In this document: one piece after another, positions 7,875 to 15,683 of the stretch
How the letters are laid out: each line of letters begins with the position of its first letter
How positions within the stretch are numbered: position 1 is the first letter of the stretch
Assembly: GCA_002794705.1 (NCBI GenBank)
Contig: PGTK01000013.1
Span: 1-31,458 of the forward strand
Length of the DNA: 31,458 nucleotides
Direction: 5' to 3'
Origin: Candidatus Thermofonsia Clade 1 bacterium
Lineage (GTDB): Bacteria > Chloroflexota > Anaerolineae > Aggregatilineales > UBA2796
Position numbers and translations under genes: made by a program
The notes under the pieces: generated by a model
What the model was told of the DNA's origin: nothing
What the model saw: the letters and a program-made list of their open reading frames with translations, nothing else
Database searches by the model: none

Positions 7875-8714
7875 ATGATTGATCACGCTGAGAGTCCATT
7901 GGCGGCTGCGCGCCACGCCCTCTCGGAGTTGCGCGCTCAGCTCTCTGGAGCGCAACAGGCGCTTGAACAGCTGCAAACTTTGCTCGATCAGGCGGAGGCA
8001 CAGCGCAACGCCCAAGCCGATCAGCACGTCAAGCTGGTCTCAACCATTGTCCATGAGCTGCGCAAGCCCATGACCAGCATTCGCGGCTATGCGGACATGC
8101 TCGCTAAGCCCAACATGGTCGGCACGCTTAACCCAATGCAGCAGAATTTCATCGAGACCATTCGCAATAATGTGATCCGCATGGATTGGCTGCTCAGCGA
8201 TATCAGCGACATCAACAAACTGCAGGCAGGGCGCTTGCGCCTTGAGCGCAAAATGCTGACCCTTGAGTCGCTGCGTGAGGAGATCGAATCGGCGGTGGCG
8301 GGCTTGCTGAGCGAGTACGGACACACGCTCACGGTCGAGATCGCGCCCGATTTGCCCGCCCTAAACGCCGATCCTAAGCAGCTGAGTAAGGTGATTGTGC
8401 TGCTGTTGCGCAACGCGATTTTTTACACGCCCAAAGGGACGGGTCAGCTGCTGTTGCGCGCCGCGCCGACTGAAAAGACAGGCGAGTTGCGCATCAGTGT
8501 GAGCGATAACGGCATCGGAATGCGCCCTGAGGACGTAGCGCGACTCGGTGAGCTGTTTTTCCGCGCCGATCATGAGCTGGTCACTAGCACCAAAGGCTAT
8601 GGACTGGGCATTCCAGTGGTCAAGGGCTTGTTGGCGCTGATGGATAGCCAGCTGGAGGTGCAGAGCGCACTCGGTCAGGGGAGTACCTTCAGTTTCTGTT
8701 TGCAGGGCATTTAG
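7875..8714 (+). CDS. Soluble sensor-less histidine kinase
   Basis: 279 residues from ATG 7875, chosen because GAGG sits 7 nt upstream; in-frame codons back to 7752 lack support. Residues 8-52 form a short coiled coil. The phospho-acceptor is His60 in 'STIVHELRKPMTSIRGY' (HisKA). The ATP-binding domain has the N box around Asn180 ('LLLRNAIFYTP'), G1 'DNGIGM' at 211, an F-box-like 'LFFRAD' and G2 'KGYGLG' at 240-245. There is no transmembrane segment, PAS or GAF domain, so the input is cytoplasmic or comes through a partner. The next gene, 3 nt downstream, is a sigma factor rather than a response regulator, which is unusual. A single-domain receiver lies at 20023, but a link is only a guess. 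Confidence 0.93.
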   Translation: MIDHAESPLAAARHALSELRAQLSGAQQALEQLQTLLDQAEAQRNAQADQHVKLVSTIVHELRKPMTSIRGYADMLAKPNMVGTLNPMQQNFIETIRNNVIRMDWLLSDISDINKLQAGRLRLERKMLTLESLREEIESAVAGLLSEYGHTLTVEIAPDLPALNADPKQLSKVIVLLLRNAIFYTPKGTGQLLLRAAPTEKTGELRISVSDNGIGMRPEDVARLGELFFRADHELVTSTKGYGLGIPVVKGLLALMDSQLEVQSALGQGSTFSFCLQGI

Positions 8715-8717
8715 GGA

Positions 8718-9389
8718 GTGGGGATCGGCGTATCTGTGCCTGAACGCACCAATGAAGAGTGGCTGCGCGATCTGGCTGAAGGCTCGCCTCAGCGCAAGGC
8801 TGCCCTGGAGGCATTGCGCCAGCGCCTGAAGCGCGGCTTGTTCTACTACCTCAGCCGTGAGCGCAGCGACCTCGCCGATCATCCGCCTGAGGAAATCCAG
8901 CAAATGGCGGAGGATTTCGCCCAAGAGGCGCTCTTGCGCATTTTGGCGAACCTCGATTCGTTTCGCGGCGATAGCCAATTCACCACATGGGCAACGCGCA
9001 TCGCCGTACGCCTTGTCATTAGCGAGTTGCGCCGCTTGCGCTACCGCGATTTCTCCCTCGACTCGCTCATAGACGGTAACGAAAATCGTGCCGCCGATGC
9101 TCACACTTTGACGATTGATGAGGGCGATAGTCCAGAGCGCAGCGCCGAAAAGCGCGATGCATGGCTGCGCATTGAGCGCGCCTTGAATGAGGCGCTCACA
9201 GCGCGGCAACGGGCGGCTTTTGAGGCGCTGATCCTTGAGGGCGTGCCGCTTGACATTGTGGCAGAGCAGCTGAACACCAATCGCAATGCCCTTTACAAGC
9301 TGATCTTCGATGCGCGCCGCAAGTTGCGCCAACATCTTGAGTCGCAAGGCTTGGCGCCTGAGTACATCCTTGAGCTGTTTGAGGGCTAG
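8718..9389 (+). CDS. ECF-like sigma-70 family RNA polymerase sigma factor
   Basis: 223 residues from GTG 8718; a second GTG at 8736 is an alternative start. Region 2 is seen in 'DFAQEALLRILANLDSFRG' followed by 'FTTWATRIAVRLVISELRR' (about residues 68-107), the -10 recognition and core-binding helices. Region 4 is 'LTARQRAAFEALILEGVPL' with the helix-turn-helix ending 'NRNALYKLIFDARRKL' (about 160-210). No region 3 is present, as expected of the ECF group. A long acidic linker separates the domains, and a short tail 'PEYILELFEG' follows region 4. It lies in a tight operon with a histidine kinase upstream and a polytopic membrane protein 5 nt downstream. No zinc-finger anti-sigma factor is visible, though the membrane protein occupies the usual place of one. 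Confidence 0.9.
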   Translation: MGIGVSVPERTNEEWLRDLAEGSPQRKAALEALRQRLKRGLFYYLSRERSDLADHPPEEIQQMAEDFAQEALLRILANLDSFRGDSQFTTWATRIAVRLVISELRRLRYRDFSLDSLIDGNENRAADAHTLTIDEGDSPERSAEKRDAWLRIERALNEALTARQRAAFEALILEGVPLDIVAEQLNTNRNALYKLIFDARRKLRQHLESQGLAPEYILELFEG

Positions 9390-9394
9390 GCGCT

Positions 9395-10309
9395 GTGCCA
9401 GACCTGATCGCCTTCCGCCTGTTGCGCGCCGTGCTGTGGCATATTCAGAGCGAACAGAGTCCGATTTATCGAGCGGCATGGCGACCCAGCCGCTTTCAGT
9501 TGCCCGTCGGCTTGATTTATTTGCTGCTCTTGCTGAGCATTCCGCTGTTGCGTCTGTTGGAGATCGGCAGCGGCGTGCCATTTTTCATCTTCCGCGATCA
9601 GGCGCTTGTGGTGGTGAGCGTATTCGTAGCTGCGCTGATCAGTTTAGCGCCTTACGGCTTGCTATCCGCGCTGACGGCGGCGGGCATTGCGCGTCTGCGC
9701 CTCACGCAGACTTGGGATATGTTCCTGCTGACGCCCGCTGAGGCGCATGAGATCATTACCGCAGTGACGGCTGCTTCGATTCGTCCGCAGTGGCGTGCTA
9801 TATTAGGCGGTTTGCTCTTGGGCGCGCTTTTGGGCGCAGGCGCGGCGCTCTTGGCAGCGCTAGGCTTAGCCCTGCGTAACGACTGGCTCTGGGCGGCGCT
9901 TTTGATCGGCTTGGGCGCGTTAGCCGTCTATGCGCGTGTGCAGGAGGCGGCGCTGAGCCTGCTGATCGGCGAGCGGCTAAGCTACGTCGCGCTGCGTGGC
10001 ACTTTTGTGCTGGGGATGCTAGTCGGGATCGGGCTGCGACTTGCCCTGCCTGTCATGGCGCTGCTCTTGGGCGGCAGCGCAGAGGGTCTGGGCGCGCTGA
10101 GCGCGGAGATCGTGCGCCTTGCCGATGTTCTGCCCAGCAATGCAGCGCTGATCAGTGCAACGCTTGCCGTGATCATGGCGTTGCTCTTGAGCGAGTTCGC
10201 CTTGGTTGCTTTCATGCCGAGTCCGTTGAGTGCGTTCGCTGCAATAGCGATCTTCATGGCGCGTGGCTACTTGGTACGCTACTGGGCGCGGCGTGAGGAG
10301 TCGGCTTAG
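9395..10309 (+). CDS. Polytopic membrane protein of unknown function, in the sigma factor operon
   Basis: 304 residues from GTG 9395, preceded by AGG of the upstream gene's end. About seven or eight hydrophobic helices are visible, including 'GLIYLLLLLSIPLLRLL' (about residue 35), 'VVVSVFVAALISLAPYGLL' (about 70) and a long Ala/Leu/Gly-rich pair near 130-175. The last helices carry 'AVIMALLLSEFALVAF'. No transporter, protease or kinase motif was recognised, and the N-terminus lacks an obvious anti-sigma domain. Being 5 nt from the sigma gene, it may be a membrane-bound regulator or a target. Its TAG interlocks with the TAA of the convergent YtxH-like gene (shared TTAG). Confidence 0.8.
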   Translation: MPDLIAFRLLRAVLWHIQSEQSPIYRAAWRPSRFQLPVGLIYLLLLLSIPLLRLLEIGSGVPFFIFRDQALVVVSVFVAALISLAPYGLLSALTAAGIARLRLTQTWDMFLLTPAEAHEIITAVTAASIRPQWRAILGGLLLGALLGAGAALLAALGLALRNDWLWAALLIGLGALAVYARVQEAALSLLIGERLSYVALRGTFVLGMLVGIGLRLALPVMALLLGGSAEGLGALSAEIVRLADVLPSNAALISATLAVIMALLLSEFALVAFMPSPLSAFAAIAIFMARGYLVRYWARREESA

Positions 10310-10542
10310 CGCCCCTGATTGAGTTGGCGCGCTATCGCTTTGCCCTCTGCGAGCGCGTCCTCAAGGCGCTCTCCCGCAACCTGCTGCTTGAGGCGCTCTA
10401 GGCGCTCATCTACAGCGCGCTGCAGGGCGCGGCGCGTCTCGGAGCCGCTGCGCGGCGCGTTCCAGAGCGCCCACAATGCGCCGATCACGCCGCCGATCAG
10501 CACGCCAATGATGAAAGAACGTCCCGTGCCGCGCTCAGCCAT
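10306..10542 (-). CDS. YtxH-like small membrane protein
   Basis: 78 residues. One N-terminal transmembrane helix with glycine zipper ('FIIGVLIGGVIGALWALW') is followed by 'NAPRSGSETRRAL', the typical 'AP.SG.E.R' turn of YtxH/GvpP-type proteins. A charged amphipathic helix follows, with repeating Arg/Glu and Leu. The biochemical role of this family is not settled; it is linked to envelope stress in several bacteria. It is the last gene of a four-gene operon, one base after the preceding stop. Confidence 0.82.
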   Translation of the reverse strand: MAERGTGRSFIIGVLIGGVIGALWALWNAPRSGSETRRALQRAVDERLERLKQQVAGERLEDALAEGKAIARQLNQGR

Positions 10543-10543
10543 C

Positions 10544-11011
10544 TCACTTGCGCGCCTTGCCGCTCAAATTGCGCCGAATGGCGAACAACTCACGCAAAAA
10601 GACGCCGACTCCCACTGCCGTTGAGGTGATGCGAATGACGGGTGTAGCTACGTTGCGGCTGATGAACTCGGTCGTATCCCGCGCCGTGCTGACCGTCTCT
10701 TGCGCCTCTTCGATGATCGGCTTGACCTCGCTGCTGAGGATGTTGATCAGCGTGCTGATCTGCATGATCAGGATCACGAGGGCAATGGCGATCAGGATGC
10801 TCTGCAGCGCGAGGATCACGATGAACAGATCGCGCAAAATGCGGAAAAAATTCGCCACGCCCTCTGAGTCAGCGATCCCGCCGATGATCGCAATCGCAAA
10901 CAGCACCACGATCACGCCGATGAAGCCGCCGACCCCGATCATGAGCCAGCGCGACATGCCGCCACGCGACGACTCAGCCGTTTCCTCTGGAAGTGCCTGA
11001 TTGTCCGTCAT
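10544..11011 (-). CDS. Small membrane protein, DUF948-like
   Basis: 155 residues from ATG 11011, preceded by AGGGGCAGGA; the longer frame to 11335 is out of context with the neighbouring gene. Two hydrophobic segments are seen ('WLMIGVGGFIGVIVVLFAIA' and 'LFIVILALQSILIAIALVIL'). An amphipathic helix with 'EVKPIIEEAQETVSTARDT' follows, then a Val/Gly-rich C-terminal stretch. The pattern of a membrane helix followed by a 'V.P.....' amphipathic helix resembles DUF948 proteins, which often sit beside YtxH genes, as here. Its ATG overlaps the previous gene's TGA (ATGA). Function unknown. Confidence 0.75.
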   Translation of the reverse strand: MTDNQALPEETAESSRGGMSRWLMIGVGGFIGVIVVLFAIAIIGGIADSEGVANFFRILRDLFIVILALQSILIAIALVILIMQISTLINILSSEVKPIIEEAQETVSTARDTTEFISRNVATPVIRITSTAVGVGVFLRELFAIRRNLSGKARK

Positions 11012-11280
11012 TCCTGCCCCTTTATCTCTCGCCCCGATAGAAAGCGCATGATGAACAGCGCCGTCCATGCTCCGAAGGTCGCTGTGAAAGTGTTCAGGAC
11101 GCCGATCGCCAGCGCGTTCACCTCGAAGATGGCGCCGAATATCTGTCCGATGGCAAAACCAAGCCAGCTGGCAAGCAAATAGAGCGCCAGCTGGCGCGTG
11201 CTGCCGCCGAAAATCAGATGAAAGAGCGCGCCATACAGCGTTGCCAGCAGAAAGCCAAAGACAATCGGCGGACTGGGCAT
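11008..11280 (-). CDS. Small polytopic membrane protein, unknown
   Basis: 90 residues with about three transmembrane helices: 'PIVFGFLLATLYGALFHLIF', 'LYLLASWLGFAIGQIFGAIF' and 'VLNTFTATFGAWTALFIMRFL'. A positively charged tail follows. No family was recognised with confidence. It lies 3 nt after the VanW gene stop and overlaps the next gene by 4 bp, so it is surely co-transcribed. It may help organise the VanW or DUF948-like proteins in the membrane, but this is inference. Confidence 0.78.
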   Translation of the reverse strand: MPSPPIVFGFLLATLYGALFHLIFGGSTRQLALYLLASWLGFAIGQIFGAIFEVNALAIGVLNTFTATFGAWTALFIMRFLSGREIKGQE

Positions 11281-11283
11281 CGC

Positions 11284-13200
11284 CTAGCGCTGTCTGGGTG
11301 CGTAGCCCGGTGCCACCAAAAATTGGGCTGACCACGGCACATAGCGGCTGAAAAATTCCTCGCTATTGACCAGAATCTGCCCGTCAAGGTTGCGAATCGT
11401 CCGCCAGACCCGCACGTCCACGCCGTCTACTGCGTAATCAATCTGGCGCGTCTCGCCGGGGCGCACGCTCGGACTCTCAGTGTATTTCGGCTTGCCGTGC
11501 GGCACAACGTTGCTCAGGCGCGGACCGCTCACCTCGACAACTCGCCCGCTGTTCGTGCTGTAGAACGTGATGGTCAGCGACTGCTTAGATGGCACGAAAT
11601 TGACGGCGATCAAGATGTGATAGGGCGTATCGTTGCGGAACTTCAGGTCAATGATCGGCGCATAGACCGTTGCATCCATGCCGACTCCCGCTGAATAGCG
11701 CCGTCCGTTGGCTGTGGCAGTGCCGCTCTCATAGTAGCCGACGCGGTAGCCGTGCGGATAGCGCTCCACAATCGGGAAGGCGCCGAAAAACGCCGCTTGG
11801 AAGATCGTGGTGCTGACTTGGCACACGCCGCCGCCCACGCCTTCGATAGTGCGGTCGCCATAAATGACCAGACCCGTCTCGTAGCCCGTCTCAGGCGAGA
11901 TATCGCCGATGTACTTGTTGAACGAGAAGACCTCGCCGGGCGCGATCACCAGACCGTGAAAGCGCTGCGCCGCCACCTGAATGTTGGTGCGCCGCTCCGC
12001 CGTTGAGCCGTAGAAGAAAGTGGTCGCCTCCACAATTTTCTCAGTGATGCCCAGCTCGGCAGCAGTGGCTTGGCTGTGCGCCGTCGGCTTGACCGTGATA
12101 AAGCTGAGCGGCACGCGCCGATTATCAGGGCGGAAAATGGCAGCCTCAAAGGCTTTCAAACTGGTCTCAATGTCCAGTTCGCGCCCTTCGATGCTATCTT
12201 CAATCGGCAGCAGCTCGCGGCGCGCCTCATTGAAGACGAAACGGGCGTTGCGCGGCTCAATGCGCAGCTGCGGCGCTAATTCGATCAGGAAGGCGCGCAG
12301 CGGCTCTGCGCTGGCACTGACCGTGTAGCGCGCCGTGCCGTCACCGTTTTCAACGCGCCGAATGTTCAGCAAGCCGCTAATGAATTCTGTACTCGCCTGC
12401 CACGGACCGGGATCGCCCTCTCGCGTGACAGGCAGGTAGAGCTGGATCGGGCTAGAGAGCGCGATGCGAACCTTCGCTGCCGCCTCTTCCACTTCACGGA
12501 CAGCAGGCGGGGTCTCACGGATGACAAGGGGAATCTCCGCCCCAGTGGTCAGCGTCAAGATGACTTGCCGCAGCAAGCCGAGCGTCGCCTCGACATCCAC
12601 TTCCCGTCCGATTTGGCTGGCAGTGGCAATGACCTGAGTCCCGTTCAGGCTCAGACTCGCGTCCAGCACAGGGCGATTGACCTCAGCGGCGATCTGTCTG
12701 AGCCAGGCTGCAGCCTGCGACTGATCGAAAACAACTCGCGGCTGAATAGCGACGCCGTTCAGCCAAGCGTCCGCCTGTTCGCTCAGATTTTCCAACAAAT
12801 TGCCGCCACGCCCGATCTTGAACGCCTCTTCAACAGTCTGGAGCGGATCATAGCTGACGCCCAGCTCAGCCGCAGTGCGCTGCCAGAAGCGCTCTCCGTC
12901 ACGGAAAGTGAAGACGGCGCTCTCGCCATAGGTGAAGCGCGCTGCAAGCGCCGCCATTGCCTGCTGATGGGTCATGCCAGAGAGGTCTACACCAAAAGCG
13001 GAGACGCCGGGGTAGATCAGCTGGGTAAATTGCAGCTGATGGAGCGCCAAATACAGCGCTGCCAACAAAAAGAGCAAAATGATCGCCGTCGCGCCCAGCA
13101 AGGGCAGACGGATTAACCATGCGAGCAGGGCAGAGCGCCGCACGGGGCGCTCATAGCGCTGATCGTCATAGGGAGTGTGCCAAGTTTCCATGCCGTTCAT
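11284..13200 (-). CDS. VanW family cell-envelope protein with peptidoglycan-binding-like domains
   Basis: 638 residues. It has a short cytoplasmic head, a transmembrane helix (about residues 32-55) and then an extracellular part. The outer part has two copies of the putative peptidoglycan-binding (PG_binding_4-like) module, the first around 'VSAFGVDLSGMTHQQAMAAL' (about 65-85). The VanW domain is marked by 'FHGLVIAPGEVFSFNKYIG' and the diagnostic 'GVGGGVCQVSTTIFQAAF' (about residues 455-475). A beta-rich C-terminal segment from about 560 resembles a G5-type fold. VanW proteins occur in some vancomycin-resistance clusters and widely in Gram-positive and Chloroflexota envelopes; the activity is unknown. 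It heads an operon with three small membrane proteins. Confidence 0.93.
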   Translation of the reverse strand: MNGMETWHTPYDDQRYERPVRRSALLAWLIRLPLLGATAIILLFLLAALYLALHQLQFTQLIYPGVSAFGVDLSGMTHQQAMAALAARFTYGESAVFTFRDGERFWQRTAAELGVSYDPLQTVEEAFKIGRGGNLLENLSEQADAWLNGVAIQPRVVFDQSQAAAWLRQIAAEVNRPVLDASLSLNGTQVIATASQIGREVDVEATLGLLRQVILTLTTGAEIPLVIRETPPAVREVEEAAAKVRIALSSPIQLYLPVTREGDPGPWQASTEFISGLLNIRRVENGDGTARYTVSASAEPLRAFLIELAPQLRIEPRNARFVFNEARRELLPIEDSIEGRELDIETSLKAFEAAIFRPDNRRVPLSFITVKPTAHSQATAAELGITEKIVEATTFFYGSTAERRTNIQVAAQRFHGLVIAPGEVFSFNKYIGDISPETGYETGLVIYGDRTIEGVGGGVCQVSTTIFQAAFFGAFPIVERYPHGYRVGYYESGTATANGRRYSAGVGMDATVYAPIIDLKFRNDTPYHILIAVNFVPSKQSLTITFYSTNSGRVVEVSGPRLSNVVPHGKPKYTESPSVRPGETRQIDYAVDGVDVRVWRTIRNLDGQILVNSEEFFSRYVPWSAQFLVAPGYAPRQR

Positions 13201-13254
13201 CTCAACCGCTATCCAAAGGGATTTTGCCCGCCTAAGAGCGTTCAGATGCTGATG

Positions 13255-13283
13255 ACTATAGCTGATTCAGACATCTGCGGCAA
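13255..13283 (-). promoter_or_regulatory. Predicted promoter of the VanW operon
   Basis: Minus-strand -35 TTGCCG (13283-13278), a 17-bp spacer and -10 TATAGT (13260-13255). The spacing is optimal and the -10 matches five of six consensus bases. The start would fall near 13248, leaving a leader of roughly 48 nt before the ATG at 13200. Confidence 0.55.
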
Positions 13284-13313
13284 GGCATATCGCCTAAAAG
13301 GGCTACTGCAATG

Positions 13314-13343
13314 CTGAATTCTAGGCTAGAATTATCATATAAC
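13314..13343 (+). promoter_or_regulatory. Weak predicted promoter of the AAA+/dprA/rsmE operon
   Basis: A -10-like TATAAC lies at 13338-13343. A poor -35 (TGAATT, 13315-13320) is 17 bp upstream. The expected start near 13350 gives a leader of about 60 nt. The -10 is credible, the -35 is not strong. The spacer is almost filled by a perfect 17-bp dyad. Confidence 0.35.
13317..13333. promoter_or_regulatory. Perfect 17-bp dyad, candidate operator
   Basis: AATTCTAG at 13317-13324, a single central G, and CTAGAATT at 13326-13333 make a perfect inverted repeat. It lies between the possible -35 and -10 of the AAA+ operon, in the divergent gap that also holds the VanW promoter. This is the usual place for a repressor site. 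The regulator is unknown. Confidence 0.5.
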
Positions 13344-13408
13344 TCTCAAAACTCAAGTGTAGACGCCGCAACGGTTCAGGCAGGGCGTCGGGGATAGGCT
13401 TAGCGGAT

Positions 13409-14761
13409 ATGGCAAAGAGTGAACTGAGCGACCTACGGCGTTTCTTAGGCGGCTCAAAGGCGGATGATGCCGAGACGAGCGCGCCGCGCAAGTTGCGCTA
13501 CGAAGTGCTGGTGCGCTGGGCAGTGGACTACTGGCAACAGCACTTCGGCGAGACGCCCTGCATGGCGCTATGGGCAACGGAGAACTGTAGCAATCATCGC
13601 GCCTTGAAGCGGCTGGGCGAAGGGCGCAAACTGCGCGCCAAGACGCGCTACTTGGGCTATCAGCGCGTGGAATGCCCGCATGTCGTGCCGATCAGCGATT
13701 ACCGCCTGCCCAATCGCCGCCCCGTGCTGGATGAATCCGTGGGCGCCTTCCGCTTCCGCTTTGAGCAAAACGGCGAGCCGTTCGAGGCAATTTATGTCTC
13801 TTCCTACTATGAAGATGATGATAAAGGCATTGTAGCCGTAGTCGTCTTGCCGACAGATCGGCTAGAGGCATGGGCAGCCTTCGAGACGGCTTGCTCTAAT
13901 GCGGCGCGCCACCTTGAGCGCAGCCAGAATGTCTACATCATCGGCGGAGCGCACGAATCCTTTAAGCCGACGGTAGATTGGAAAGACGTGATCCTGCCTG
14001 AGAGCCTGAAAAATGACCTGCGCGCCGATATGGAGGCATTTTTCAGCGAGGGCGTGAACATCTATAAGCAACTCGGTCTGGCGCCCTTCCGCAAGCTGCT
14101 CTTGGTCGGACCGCCCGGCACGGGCAAAACGACGCTGTGCGCTGCCGTCGCTAAACTTGCCCTAGCGCAACGGCGCGTAGTGGTGTACGTCTCTGGCGCC
14201 GATGATGACGGCGCCTCGTTCCGCAAAGTGCATCATGCCTTGAACGTGGTGGCTGAGGCGCAGCATCCTGTGCTGCTGATCGTCGAAGAAATTGACGTTT
14301 ATCTGCGCAAAGATGACAAGGCGCAAATCTTGAACGTGCTAGACGGCTTAGAGTCGCCCAACAATCCGCGTGGCGCCATGCTCCTCGCCACCACAAACTA
14401 TCCCGAAGTGATTGATGAGCGCATTGCCAAGCGTCCAGGGCGTGTAGATCGCATCATTCACGTCCCGCTGATCCAAGATATGGTGCAAGCGGAGCAAATG
14501 CTGATCCGCTACATGGGTCACCAATGGCAAGAAGAGCATCGGGCGATCTTGCCGCAGCTGGTGGGACAAACCGGCGCCTTTGTGCGCGAGGTGGCGCTCT
14601 ATGCGCGCATGTTAGCAGCGCACAACCGCCAGACGGTTGTCTCATTAGAGGTATTGCGCCAATCGGTCAACAGCCTCTCCAGTCAGCTTGCTACCGGCGC
14701 CGATCTGCAGCCGCGCCGATCCATTGGCTTTGGCGGGCGGCGCAACGCTTTCGAGAGTTGA
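13409..14761 (+). CDS. AAA+ ATPase with uncharacterised N-terminal domain
   Basis: 450 residues. The first 220 residues form a domain I do not recognise, with alternating strands and helices ('YEVLVRWAVDYW', 'AIYVSSYYEDDDKGIVAVVVL'). The AAA+ module follows: Walker A 'GPPGTGKTT' at 234-242, Walker B 'VLLIVEEID' at 288-296, sensor 1 'ATTN' with Asn330, and 'KRPGRVDR' at 341-348, which holds the likely arginine finger. The arrangement resembles the Bcs1/classical AAA clade more than clamp loaders. The C-terminal helical lid runs to about 430 and ends in an Arg/Gly-rich tail. It probably remodels proteins as a ring. Its TGA overlaps the TTG start of dprA, so co-expression is likely, yet no functional link is established. 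Confidence 0.9.
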   Translation: MAKSELSDLRRFLGGSKADDAETSAPRKLRYEVLVRWAVDYWQQHFGETPCMALWATENCSNHRALKRLGEGRKLRAKTRYLGYQRVECPHVVPISDYRLPNRRPVLDESVGAFRFRFEQNGEPFEAIYVSSYYEDDDKGIVAVVVLPTDRLEAWAAFETACSNAARHLERSQNVYIIGGAHESFKPTVDWKDVILPESLKNDLRADMEAFFSEGVNIYKQLGLAPFRKLLLVGPPGTGKTTLCAAVAKLALAQRRVVVYVSGADDDGASFRKVHHALNVVAEAQHPVLLIVEEIDVYLRKDDKAQILNVLDGLESPNNPRGAMLLATTNYPEVIDERIAKRPGRVDRIIHVPLIQDMVQAEQMLIRYMGHQWQEEHRAILPQLVGQTGAFVREVALYARMLAAHNRQTVVSLEVLRQSVNSLSSQLATGADLQPRRSIGFGGRRNAFES

Positions 14762-15678
14762 GCGTGATCGCAGAGCGACTGGCTGGAGCGGCACTCGCCC
14801 TAACCGAAGGCGTGGGCTGGCAGACTGCCACGCGCCTCTTAGCCGCCTTCGGATCGCCGCAAAAGGTGCTATCTGCCACACCTGAGCAGCTTGCGCCCTT
14901 GCGCGGCGTGAGCGCACAGGTCAAGCGCAATTTGGCGGCGCTCGATACAGCCCGTCTGGATGCGAAACTCCGCTCTTGGCGCGCCCAAGCCATTCATTAC
15001 GCCCTATGGTACGAGGCAGACTATCCGCCGCCTTTTGCTCGCCTGCCTAGCCGTCCGCTGATTGTCTTTTGGCGTGGCACTGCGCTGCCGGAGTCCTCGC
15101 GCTGCATCGCCATTGTTGGCACGCGCCGCCCTAGCGAGGCGACTCTGCAACAGACAGCGGAGTGGTCAGCTTACCTAGCGGGGCGCGGCTGGGCAATTAT
15201 CAGCGGTTTAGCGTACGGCGTGGATGCTGCCGCTCATCAAGCAGCTGTGAGCGTACGCGGCTACAGCGGCGCTGTGCTGGGCTGCGGCATTTTGCGCCTA
15301 TATCCGCCTGACCATGCTGACCTTGCCGCTAAATTGCAGGGCAACGGCTTTCTGCTCTCGGAATACGCGCCTGATCGCGTGGTGCGCCCTAATTGGTTAG
15401 CCCTGCGCAACCGCCTGATCGCTGCGCTATGCCGCGCCGTGATCGTGATGGAGGCGACTGCAGGGAGCGGCGTGCTGCACACGGCGCGCTTTGCAGGCGC
15501 ACAAGGCGTACCCGTCTTTGCCGTACCGAACAGCGAGGGCAACTATGCGATCCTTGCTGAGTATGCGCGCCCTCTGCCCGAAACGCCCGATTTATTCCTT
15601 GAGACCTTACAACGCCTGCCCTATCCGCCTGAGCCACAAAACACGGACGCGCAACCGCGTCTGCTTTTTGAGGAGTGA
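14758..15678 (+). CDS. dprA: DNA-processing protein DprA (Smf)
   Basis: 306 residues from TTG 14758, which overlaps the upstream TGA as TTGA; GTG at 14764 is the alternative. A long in-frame extension back to 14524 lies antisense in frame to the AAA+ C-terminus and is rejected. The N-terminal HhH-like region 'GVGWQTATRLLAAFGSPQKVL' precedes the Rossmann-like DprA core. The core shows 'IAIVGTRRPS', 'IISGLAYGVDAAAHQAA', 'VLGCGILRLYPPDH', 'NWLALRNRLIAAL' and 'VVMEA'-like 'IVMEATAGSGVLHTARFA'. DprA loads RecA on incoming single-stranded DNA in transformation. The C-terminal winged helix of longer forms is absent. The usual Phe-Pro before 'RNR' is changed ('WLALRNR'). Confidence 0.93.
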   Translation: MSVIAERLAGAALALTEGVGWQTATRLLAAFGSPQKVLSATPEQLAPLRGVSAQVKRNLAALDTARLDAKLRSWRAQAIHYALWYEADYPPPFARLPSRPLIVFWRGTALPESSRCIAIVGTRRPSEATLQQTAEWSAYLAGRGWAIISGLAYGVDAAAHQAAVSVRGYSGAVLGCGILRLYPPDHADLAAKLQGNGFLLSEYAPDRVVRPNWLALRNRLIAALCRAVIVMEATAGSGVLHTARFAGAQGVPVFAVPNSEGNYAILAEYARPLPETPDLFLETLQRLPYPPEPQNTDAQPRLLFEE

Positions 15679-15683
15679 GAGCT

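Noticed and set aside
8361..9581. 406-codon open frame on the minus strand across the kinase, sigma factor and membrane protein genes
   Set aside because: It is antisense to three well supported genes, lacks any recognisable domain and is low-complexity Ala/Arg/Gln. It follows from the GC-rich codon pattern of the opposite strand.
11012..11335. N-terminal extension of the DUF948-like gene
   Set aside because: The sequence runs through two neighbouring genes in another frame, and ATG 11011 has a strong Shine-Dalgarno site.
12565..13116. 183-codon plus-strand frame inside the VanW gene
   Set aside because: Antisense to a strongly supported VanW coding region, with no motif and no promoter or Shine-Dalgarno site.
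14524..14757. Upstream extension of dprA into the AAA+ gene
   Set aside because: It would overlap a conserved AAA+ C-terminal region by over 200 bp and has no DprA-like sequence; the TTGA overlap gives a natural start.
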